From Saprospiraceae bacterium (GTDB lineage Bacteria; Bacteroidota; Bacteroidia; Chitinophagales; Saprospiraceae): a stretch of 64,000 bases of DNA. The translations under genes were made by a program, and so were the position numbers. Below are positions 10,301 to 17,102 of this stretch, piece after piece. The first letter of the stretch is position 1. Every line of letters begins with the position of its first letter. The DNA lies in the NCBI GenBank assembly GCA_019187365.1, contig JABARE010000001.1, positions 372,001-436,000 on the forward strand. The letters run 5' to 3'. The notes below the pieces were generated by a model, which had not been told where the DNA came from, did no database searches, and saw only the letters and a program-made list of their open reading frames with translations.

Positions 10301-10425
10301 ATCGTCTGTGCATATTCATCGGCCTGTCGCTCGACCTTATTTGTAGGCAAATAGTAGATAAACTGTAACAGACAGACAAAAACGACTGAAATCAGCAGCC
10401 ATTTGACAATTCCTTTCTCAAACAT
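7345..10425 (-). CDS. secDF: Protein translocase subunit SecDF (fused)
   Basis: ATG at 10425 gives 1026 residues starting MFEKGIVKWLLISVVFVCL. The upstream in-frame extension overlaps the leader and was rejected. SecD and SecF are fused, as is usual in Bacteroidota. The SecD half has GLDLKGGMSTILQIDL, the periplasmic P1 domain with LGVVQPNVSLDKARDMIVVE, and six membrane helices including TMGMAVDANVVIFERVKEEL. The SecF half starts near residue 690 with RGFELGVEFKGGYSYNV and contains GYSINDTVIVFDRIKE. SecDF uses the proton gradient to pull preproteins through SecYEG on the periplasmic side. The P1 region is long (about 350 residues between the first two helices), with Bacteroidota-type insertions. 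Together with Ffh, PorE-like and TamL in this window, it serves export of the many secreted proteins. Confidence 0.96.
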   Translation of the reverse strand: MFEKGIVKWLLISVVFVCLLQFIYYLPTNKVERQADEYAQTITSAIGDETARHAATKTARARFLDSISGDKIFSIPLIKDYTYPDLKKQQLALGLDLKGGMSTILQIDLSDLIISLSGNSQDPAFRKALTLANERLKNSQQDFISLFVEEFKRESGGKKLATIFSRGASLKERINFETPDIDVSRVLREVANETVDLTFKRLKDRIDKLGVVQPNVSLDKARDMIVVELPGIDNPERARRYLQASAKLEFWEVYRNTDPGVFDGIVNADKKLSAILKGDTTTAQQDYTLVNRYDYSRDSLGNVLDSTLVGTDTVRTDPLADKGPLISIFAPTSPAAGQTAIIGSVEKSNRGRFLELVNKPEVQSSFPTDLEFRIEAKPYKIQGEQKPSNKYNVYAIRKKPGATAAPLDGERIARASANPDNLTGEVVVSLSMDNKGAKIWGEMTTRAANDNNREIAILLDDEVVSCPSVRGPILGGNSQISGNFTIDEAKDLANILQVGKLPAKTRIVQESLVGPSLGKENISKSLWSIIGGFLLVMLFMIVYYTTSGFVAVLALFLNVLFILGTLASLGTVLTLPGIAGLVLTMGMAVDANVVIFERVKEELSAGRSLLEAIREGFAHSYSAIIDSNVTTILTSIVLFIYGVGPIKGFGIVLIIGIIFSLFTAVLVSRLILEWWVGTKGNAVAFGSTLTRRAFKNVNLNWMGMRKYAYAFSCLLVLASFISFFTRGFELGVEFKGGYSYNVTFDKAVDAESIRQILGKTFGSSPIVKSVDTRNTYNITTSYLINDNSPDVADQVNRKLHEGLNELSGGNLKYEDFVNNESSGTHIISFSQVGPVIADDIKDSAVKAIIIALIVIFVYILFRFYKWQYSAGAVIALAHDTIITLGAFSLFHGLFGFSMEVDQALIAAVLTVIGYSINDTVIVFDRIKEILGIESQKTDKELVNDAISLTLSRTVNTSLATLLTIIILFFFGGASTKGFCFALVVGILVGTYSSIFVAAPIVVDLSKNLKFAAKKTQQKVTRQLSKV

Positions 10426-10461
10426 AGTTTGGGTATTACTTAATTTTATAGAAAAACTCCG

Positions 10462-10469
10462 CAAATATA
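10462..10469 (-). promoter_or_regulatory. -7 promoter box for secDF
   Basis: Minus strand TATATTTG lies 36 bases before the ATG, with a TTTG 17 bases further upstream that could serve as a slightly close -33 element. Confidence 0.55.
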
Positions 10470-10571
10470 GTGCGTTCGGCGGATTTCAAACCGGACCCTT
10501 TCAATTTAGAACCTTCTGAATCCATTCTAGCAAAATATATATTACATTGTATATCAGCAATATATAAGTTA

Positions 10572-12875
10572 CTATAATCTATAATTTATTCTAAAACTAA
10601 GATTTCTAGGGGCCTCCATCAGCCCCGGACGGACGGTATATGCTTCATTCAGCGCGTTGAAAAGATTCAACTGTAAGGTCCATTGGTCCAGGTCAACGCC
10701 AAACCTAAAGTCATGAAGGCGATATCCGTGGTCGTGTTCAGCTCTAAAATCGGCAATGCCTTTAATAAACAGAGTGACCTGGAACAACCAGTCGATGGCT
10801 TCCACGTGAGAGGCGTACTGAAAGGAATATCCGGCGAAAAAGTTGCCCATGCGTGCTGACAGGTCCATTCTAAGCAAATCGCGCGAGCGATACTTTAGTA
10901 TGTTTTCGTATGCACTTGAATTGGCCGCATTTTGTTGGCCAATCGGGGCGTTCTCGCGTTCGTTGATCGGCAGATCCTTTCCCAACAGGTCAAATTCCAG
11001 ATACTGCGGGTTAATCCGCGTATATCCAAATTGAAAAGAAACACTGCCCCAGGAGAAAGGCCGTTGCAACTGAAGTTCGCATTCCAGCCCGCGAATCTTG
11101 GTATTTCCAATGTTCCTGGATTGAAACTGAAGCTGGTTGTTCAGGACAAATTCCATCATGTCGAAGTACCGCGAATCGAAATAAGCCACATCGATCATGC
11201 CTTTGGCCCTCAGTACTTTATAGCCCTGGCGAAGGCCTATTTCCCAACTGCGACCGAATTCGGATCGCAATTCCGGATTGGGAGCGATGCGCAGACCACC
11301 GGCGGTAGTCGAAATGTATTTTTCTGCCACGGAGGGGAAGCGGAATCCCTCACCTAGGGAAGCCCTCAAATAACTCGCCCCAACGACATGCCAGTTGAGG
11401 CCCAGGCGATAGATCGTTCTTGAGTCGGATTGATTTTGCTCAACATCTCTGCCCTCAACCTTTCCAGGTCCCAGGGACCCGTAGTGCTCGAAACGCAAAC
11501 CGCCGAGTATGCTCAATCGTTCAAAAAGGCGTTTTTCAAGCTGGACATAAGCCGAAGGACTGAGCACCCGAAATGTTGTATCGCTGTATAGTGCTGCTCT
11601 GGTCCAGGATGCCGAACCGGCGAACCCGATGAAGGCATCCAGGCCAAGTCCGTCAAAGTGCTTACGCAGCTGGTATTCCAGGTATGCGGAATGGCTGCTG
11701 TTGTCCTGGTCATTATCCGCTCCGTTCTGGATGAAATAATATCGACCTATGATCTTATGTAGAAAGCCATTCCGGTTCTGCCATCGAAGTGTTGGATCCA
11801 GACTCAGCCTCGTTTTTTGTGTCGAGGTGGTAGCTCCCTCAGCCCCTTCAAACAACCCGTTGTCTTCCCAATAAAAAAAATCGCTGCTGGTGCCCGTATT
11901 GAGGTTTGCTCCCAGGCCTAACAGCAAGCTGTCACTTAGGTGCCATCGCACGCGCCCTCCCATCCTGAAAGAAGAAGCATCGCTGCCTTTGTTATATCCC
12001 ATTTTATCCCGGTAGCTCGCGCTAAGGGAAATATCGGTGTGTGCGAACCGCTGCCTGTGGGCTAAAGACATGTAGGCCTCGTAGGGTTGGGCTTCTTCTG
12101 CGTCACGGGGCCACCAAGCTTTGCCATTGCCCGGATCGAGGTAAAATGTCGGCGAAAAAACAATTTCGGTAAAGGGTTCGGTCGAAGGCTCCTCACTTCT
12201 GAAATGTACAACCCCGTTCATAGCTGCACTCCCGTACAGGGCGGAGGATGCCCCTTTGATCACTTCAATTTGGCGAAGGTTCTCGGCTGGAAGGTCATCC
12301 CAGTATGGCACAGCGGCATCGGACTGCATCATGGGGAGATCGTCAAGCATCAGCAGAACGCGGCTCCCGGCACCATAACTGTAGCCGGATCCACCCCGAA
12401 TGTTTGCCTGACCGTCAATGAGTTGGACTCCGGAAATCCGGTCGAGTGCCTTTTCCACACTGAGCGAATTCAGTCGGGAAGGCATCTCTGCATTGATCAC
12501 GCTCATTGAAACCGCGCTTTCGGCAATTGGGCGTTCGTATTTCGAAGCGCTGACCACTGCGGTTGACAGCAAATATGAATTGGGTTCCATCTCCAACAAT
12601 GCAAATTCTCCCACAAATGGGAAGGAAATGCGGAGGTCCTTGTATCCTACACAGCGAAAGAACAATTCTCCCGCTACGGAATCTGCCATTAAACTAAACT
12701 GCCCATCTGCATTGGTTTGCACAGAACGCCCTGAATACCGGACCTCTACACCGGGGAGCGGCTCGGACGTTTCAACATCGCTCACCCTGCCTTTCAGGTT
12801 GGTGAGAACTGGCTGGCAAATTGCTTCCAGCGAGGAAAAAACCAAGAGAATGGAAACGAAACGCAGTACAAACAC
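10572..12875 (-). CDS. TonB-dependent outer-membrane receptor
   Basis: 767 residues, starting at a GTG (no in-frame ATG is available), with signal peptide FVLRFVSILLVFSSLEAICQ. Residues about 27-105 are a carboxypeptidase-D regulatory-like domain (LKGRVSDVETSEPLPGVEV). The plug domain follows (about 115-230), with LNSLSVEKALDRISGVQL, RVLLMLDDLPM and IEVIKGASSALYGSAAMNG. The rest is an alternating beta barrel ending in Arg-Leu. This architecture takes up siderophore-iron, cobalamin, metals or glycans, using TonB energy. No SusD-like partner is adjacent, so a glycan role is less likely. The substrate cannot be assigned. A 146-base AT-rich gap separates it from secDF. Confidence 0.92.
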   Translation of the reverse strand: MFVLRFVSILLVFSSLEAICQPVLTNLKGRVSDVETSEPLPGVEVRYSGRSVQTNADGQFSLMADSVAGELFFRCVGYKDLRISFPFVGEFALLEMEPNSYLLSTAVVSASKYERPIAESAVSMSVINAEMPSRLNSLSVEKALDRISGVQLIDGQANIRGGSGYSYGAGSRVLLMLDDLPMMQSDAAVPYWDDLPAENLRQIEVIKGASSALYGSAAMNGVVHFRSEEPSTEPFTEIVFSPTFYLDPGNGKAWWPRDAEEAQPYEAYMSLAHRQRFAHTDISLSASYRDKMGYNKGSDASSFRMGGRVRWHLSDSLLLGLGANLNTGTSSDFFYWEDNGLFEGAEGATTSTQKTRLSLDPTLRWQNRNGFLHKIIGRYYFIQNGADNDQDNSSHSAYLEYQLRKHFDGLGLDAFIGFAGSASWTRAALYSDTTFRVLSPSAYVQLEKRLFERLSILGGLRFEHYGSLGPGKVEGRDVEQNQSDSRTIYRLGLNWHVVGASYLRASLGEGFRFPSVAEKYISTTAGGLRIAPNPELRSEFGRSWEIGLRQGYKVLRAKGMIDVAYFDSRYFDMMEFVLNNQLQFQSRNIGNTKIRGLECELQLQRPFSWGSVSFQFGYTRINPQYLEFDLLGKDLPINERENAPIGQQNAANSSAYENILKYRSRDLLRMDLSARMGNFFAGYSFQYASHVEAIDWLFQVTLFIKGIADFRAEHDHGYRLHDFRFGVDLDQWTLQLNLFNALNEAYTVRPGLMEAPRNLSFRINYRL

Positions 12876-12914
12876 AATTACCTTTATATTAGAGCCACAA
12901 AATACCTACAAAAC

Positions 12915-13694
12915 ATGAAGCACATCTACTTCACGGCTCTATTTGCAGGCATGACGCTCTTATTGCAGGCACAGGCTTGCCTGCCCGATAGCACACTTGT
13001 GGATTCGTCGGCAGGCGTTTACCCCAAACCAATTACGGAGAGCAATCCAAATGGTGGAATCAAAAAAAAGGCCTGCATCAACAAGCCTTATGAATTCACC
13101 TTCACTGTTGTGGTCCCGGATACCGTCGAAATTCCCATTTTGCCAGCACCGATCCCCCTTGAAAAAGTTGCCATTGATACCGCAGGCGCCATCAGCAATC
13201 TCCCCGAAGGATTGAGCTACCGCTGCAACCCGCCGAACTGCGTCTTCAATAAAAACCAAATTGGCTGTCTGCTGCTCAATGGAACGCCAACGGATGTGAA
13301 TGCCCCCGGCGAATACAAACCCATCATTAAACTCAAACTTACCGTCAACGTAGGGATCAGTTTCGACTATACGACTGAATATCCAGGTTCCGCCTTTCCC
13401 GGGGAATACATACTCACCCTGATAAGCGAACAGGATTGTGCTTCGGCAAACCTATCTTCATTTGATGACACCAATTACTGGTATCCAAATCCCATCTCGG
13501 GCCCCTTTCTCAACAATCGGTCTAACGCGGAAAACATTCGAATTTTTGATGCCTCGGGTAAATTGCTCCTGGATCAGCAGTCTTTACGAAACGGCCTCCT
13601 GGTACTTCCAGACCGGATGCTACCCGGGGTATATTGGATCCATTCCAGCATAAACGGCTATCCTTCAGTGCAGAAAATTGTCGTGCTGCATTAA
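12915..13694 (+). CDS. Secreted protein with T9SS type A sorting domain
   Basis: 259 residues with an N-terminal signal peptide (MKHIYFTALFAGMTLLLQAQ). A central beta-rich domain contains paired Cys residues (KKACINKPYEFTF; YRCNPPNCVFN) and resembles an Ig-like or cadherin-like module. The C-terminus YWYPNPISGPF followed by IRIFDASGKLLLDQ and MLPGVYWIHS is a typical T9SS sorting domain, cleaved at the cell surface. The role of the central domain is not recognised. It is divergent from the TonB-dependent receptor, with only 39 bases between the start codons, so their promoters must overlap. Confidence 0.8.
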   Translation: MKHIYFTALFAGMTLLLQAQACLPDSTLVDSSAGVYPKPITESNPNGGIKKKACINKPYEFTFTVVVPDTVEIPILPAPIPLEKVAIDTAGAISNLPEGLSYRCNPPNCVFNKNQIGCLLLNGTPTDVNAPGEYKPIIKLKLTVNVGISFDYTTEYPGSAFPGEYILTLISEQDCASANLSSFDDTNYWYPNPISGPFLNNRSNAENIRIFDASGKLLLDQQSLRNGLLVLPDRMLPGVYWIHSSINGYPSVQKIVVLH

Positions 13695-13778
13695 CAACAG
13701 CAGCATCATTCCGGCACCACAAAGAGTCCTTTTTGCCAAATCATTTCGGTAGGACCCCCTAATAAGGCGGCATTGCCA

Positions 13779-14270
13779 TCATTCCTCTTCCTCGTCTTCC
13801 AGTTCGTCGAAAAATATTGGATCGATCATGGGCAGACCCACCCAAGCAACTTCTTCACGGCTCACTGCCATCATTCGAAGGAAGCCGCCACTGCTGCGTG
13901 CGATCTGGTCTGCATAGGATAAAAAAGAATTGTAGAGTTGGCTGGAAGTGCGCATGGGCAACTTTTTCATAATGGCGTTAATGCCAGACAAGCGGCGGCT
14001 CAACTCCTCGCATCGCACATTTGCATCAGTGGGCATTTCGGCAATCAACCTTTCAAACAGTCCGCTGAACTGGGAGTCGACGTCTTTGTAATAGGCCTTG
14101 AGATCAAAAGCGTTATGGTAGCTTCTGATCTTGACAATCTTTTCCGCCCAAGTGTGCTCCTTTAGGTCCACATGATCGTCCGCTCCGGCAATGAGCAAAG
14201 CGATCATAGGAACAGCATCGACGAGTTGTTGGTACTCCTCTGCTGACAAATCTTTAAACTGGTAGTTCAT
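13779..14270 (-). CDS. Conserved hypothetical, TerB-like helical protein
   Basis: A 163-residue, mostly helical protein without signal peptide or membrane segment. The N-terminal part (MIALLIAGADDHVDLKEHTW) resembles the acidic AxADGxVDxxE metal-site pattern of TerB-like domains, but the match is weak. The C-terminus is strongly acidic (DELEDEEEE). It is convergent with the T9SS cargo gene and has its own -7 box at 14302-14309. Function unknown; coding status is supported by regular composition, good length and the promoter. Confidence 0.7.
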   Translation of the reverse strand: MNYQFKDLSAEEYQQLVDAVPMIALLIAGADDHVDLKEHTWAEKIVKIRSYHNAFDLKAYYKDVDSQFSGLFERLIAEMPTDANVRCEELSRRLSGINAIMKKLPMRTSSQLYNSFLSYADQIARSSGGFLRMMAVSREEVAWVGLPMIDPIFFDELEDEEEE

Positions 14271-14301
14271 AAATCGGAATAATAGGATTCCCTGTGAACT
14301 A

Positions 14302-14309
14302 CAAATTTA
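14302..14309 (-). promoter_or_regulatory. -7 promoter box for the TerB-like gene
   Basis: Minus strand TAAATTTG, a full TAnnTTTG match, 31 bases upstream of the ATG at 14270. Confidence 0.5.
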
Positions 14310-14369
14310 ATACGAATCTTCATCTGACCAAATATCCGAATCGGGCATTCGACAAGCTTTCAGCGTCCT

Positions 14370-14377
14370 TATCTTTG
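14370..14377 (+). promoter_or_regulatory. -7 promoter box for mutS
   Basis: TATCTTTG, a full match to TAnnTTTG, 14 bases before the TTG at 14392. It excludes longer upstream starts. Confidence 0.6.
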
Positions 14378-14391
14378 CCCAAAATATCCGA

Positions 14392-17043
14392 TTGAAAGAG
14401 CAACCACTCCTTTTGTTTGACCTGACGGCGACTACTCCCTTAATGGAGCAGTACTATTCCATGAAAGCCAAACATCCGGACGCCATTTTACTCTACCGAG
14501 TGGGAGATTTTTACGAAACCTTCGGCGAAGATGCGTTGATCACTTCCAAAGTACTGGGCATCGTCCTCACCAAGCGCAATAATGGAGGATCTGACGTGGA
14601 GCTTGCAGGGTTTCCCCACCACGCCCTGGACACCTACCTCCCCAAACTGGTGAGAGCGGGCTACCGGGTTGCCCTGTGCGAGCAGCTCGAAAAGCCCGTC
14701 AAAGGAAAAAAAGTAGTCCGAAGGGGTATTACCGACGTGATCACCCCCGGGGTGACCACCGACGATAAGTTGCTCGACGTCAGGAAAAACAATTTTCTCG
14801 CCGCCGTTTACTTCGGCAACAACATCATTGGCATCGCCCTGGCAGATGTCTCCACCGGAGAATTCTTTTTATCGGAGGGCGACGTCCCATATATCAGAAA
14901 GTTGCTCCAGAGTTTCAACCCCTCGGAAATTGTGCTTTGCCGAAGCCGGACACAGGAATTTGAGAAGTTATTTGGTGACCAATACTATACCTATGCCCTG
15001 GAAGAATGGATTTTCCAACCAGTATTTGCCCGCAATAAACTGTTGGAGCATTTCAAGGTCAGCAGCCTGAAAGGCTTTGGGATCGAAGATTATACAGCCG
15101 GTCAGACGGCAGCCGGAGTCATTCTGCACTACCTCGAAGCAACCGAAACCAAAAATCCCGCTCACCTCTCGCAAATAAGTCGGCTCTCCAATGAGGATTG
15201 CGTTTGGATGGATCGCTTCACCATACGGAATCTGGAGCTCATTGAGTCAATTCATCCCGAGGGCAAGACATTATTATCAATCATCGACCATACCCTGACT
15301 CCAATGGGTTCGAGGCTGTTGCGAAAATGGATCGTCCTCCCTTTGCTCGATGCAGCAAAGATCCAGGCAAGACTGGATATGGTTGAAAGCATCATTGAGC
15401 ATGACCCCCTAAACGATGAACTCGATGGACTGCTTCAACAGTTTGGAGATCTGGAGCGCCTCGTTTCGAAAATTCCACTTCGCCGGATTTCGCCAAGGGA
15501 AATCAACCACATCAAGAAGTGCTTATTGCTTACGAAACCGCTCAAAGAATTGCTTTGCAATCAGTCCAATGCTGGCCTTCGCACCATTGGCACCAACCTC
15601 CAGACCTGTGAGGAGCTCACGGGTATCATCAGCAGCCGCCTTGCCGAGGATGCCCCGAACCACACCAACAAAGGGGGTATCTTCCGCTCTGGTTTTTCCA
15701 AGGAGCTCGACGAACTTAAATTTCTTTTGACCAACAGCAAGGACCTGTTGGTCGAAATACAGGTTCGCGAAGCAATGAATACGGGCATTTCCAATCTTAA
15801 AGTAGGCTACAATTCGGTTTTTGGATACTACCTCGAAGTCACCAATAAATACAAAAACCAGGGCTTGATACCGGCCCACTGGATCCGCAAGCAAACGATG
15901 TCCACTGGTGAAAGGTACGTCACTGAAGAGCTCAAAAATCTTGAAGTCAAAATTTTGGGGGCGGAGGAGCGCATTGTGCAGATCGAAGAAGAGTTGTTTG
16001 AACAGCTCGTCGACGAAATGCAGGATTATTTGCTGAATCTGCAGCAAAATGCACAACACATAGCAAGCCTGGATGTGTTGCATTCTTTTTGCACCGTGGC
16101 TTTATTGAATTCATACAACAAGCCCCAGGTTGACGACAGCAGGATCATAGACATCAAATCCGGCAGACACCCTGTTATCGAGCGCCAGTTGCCGGATGGT
16201 GAACATTACATTGCCAACGACGTATTTCTCGATTGCGACACCCACCAGATCCTTATGATTACCGGTCCCAATATGTCGGGTAAATCAGCCTTGCTTCGTC
16301 AAACCGCATTGATTTGTCTGCTTGCCCAGGTCGGATCCTATGTTCCTGCGCGGGAAGCACGCCTGGGAATCGTCGATCGCATTTTTACCCGCGTTGGTGC
16401 AACTGACAACATCTCCTCCGGGGAATCGACCTTTATGGTTGAAATGAATGAAACATCTTCCATACTGAATAACCTGTCTGACCGGTCGCTGATATTGTTA
16501 GACGAAATTGGCAGGGGAACCAGCACCTACGATGGCATCTCCATTGCCTGGGCCATTGCGGAGTTTATTCACAACGTACCCGAACGAAGAGCAAAAACAC
16601 TCTTCGCTACACATTATCATGAACTCAACGAACTCGCTGAATTTCTTCCAAGAATTCAAAATTACCATGTAGCCACCCAGGAACTTGCAGACCGCGTCGT
16701 ATTCTTGCGCAAACTGGTAAAAGGAGGTAGCGAACATTCCTTTGGAATTCACGTTGCTCAAATGGCAGGTATGCCGCGAGAGGTCATTCTGCGCGCCCAG
16801 GATATCCTTCACGCACTGGAACAGAAAAGAGGATCTGCTGATTCAAAATCCACTGCATCACTGGCTCCACCCATATCCGATGCCTTTCAACGGGCCCCGG
16901 AAGACAGCATCAATGCCGAAATCATTCAGCGCATCAGCCAACTCAAGCTGGAGACCCTTACTCCAATAGAATGCATGATGAAACTGGCAGAGATTCAACA
17001 CCTCATAGAGTTAAACACTCACACCATCCGTCCCGACCAATGA
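14392..17043 (+). CDS. mutS: DNA mismatch repair protein MutS
   Basis: 883 residues from a TTG start. The next in-frame ATG, 17 codons downstream, would begin directly at MEQYYSMKAKHPDAILLY, trimming residues that MutS proteins usually have. The mismatch-sensing motif RVGDFYETFGEDA is at about residues 37-49. The connector, lever and clamp domains follow. The ATPase has Walker A ITGPNMSGKSALLRQ, Walker B ILLDEIGRGTSTYDG and the ATHYHELNEL segment. MutS recognises base mismatches and small loops and recruits MutL, which is not in this window. Length is normal for the MutS1 family. Confidence 0.97.
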   Translation: MKEQPLLLFDLTATTPLMEQYYSMKAKHPDAILLYRVGDFYETFGEDALITSKVLGIVLTKRNNGGSDVELAGFPHHALDTYLPKLVRAGYRVALCEQLEKPVKGKKVVRRGITDVITPGVTTDDKLLDVRKNNFLAAVYFGNNIIGIALADVSTGEFFLSEGDVPYIRKLLQSFNPSEIVLCRSRTQEFEKLFGDQYYTYALEEWIFQPVFARNKLLEHFKVSSLKGFGIEDYTAGQTAAGVILHYLEATETKNPAHLSQISRLSNEDCVWMDRFTIRNLELIESIHPEGKTLLSIIDHTLTPMGSRLLRKWIVLPLLDAAKIQARLDMVESIIEHDPLNDELDGLLQQFGDLERLVSKIPLRRISPREINHIKKCLLLTKPLKELLCNQSNAGLRTIGTNLQTCEELTGIISSRLAEDAPNHTNKGGIFRSGFSKELDELKFLLTNSKDLLVEIQVREAMNTGISNLKVGYNSVFGYYLEVTNKYKNQGLIPAHWIRKQTMSTGERYVTEELKNLEVKILGAEERIVQIEEELFEQLVDEMQDYLLNLQQNAQHIASLDVLHSFCTVALLNSYNKPQVDDSRIIDIKSGRHPVIERQLPDGEHYIANDVFLDCDTHQILMITGPNMSGKSALLRQTALICLLAQVGSYVPAREARLGIVDRIFTRVGATDNISSGESTFMVEMNETSSILNNLSDRSLILLDEIGRGTSTYDGISIAWAIAEFIHNVPERRAKTLFATHYHELNELAEFLPRIQNYHVATQELADRVVFLRKLVKGGSEHSFGIHVAQMAGMPREVILRAQDILHALEQKRGSADSKSTASLAPPISDAFQRAPEDSINAEIIQRISQLKLETLTPIECMMKLAEIQHLIELNTHTIRPDQ

Positions 17044-17102
17044 TCCCTTTCCCGGACCTGCGCTGTGTATAACGCAATACGCCCTGAGAGTGGGTGTAAC
17101 TC

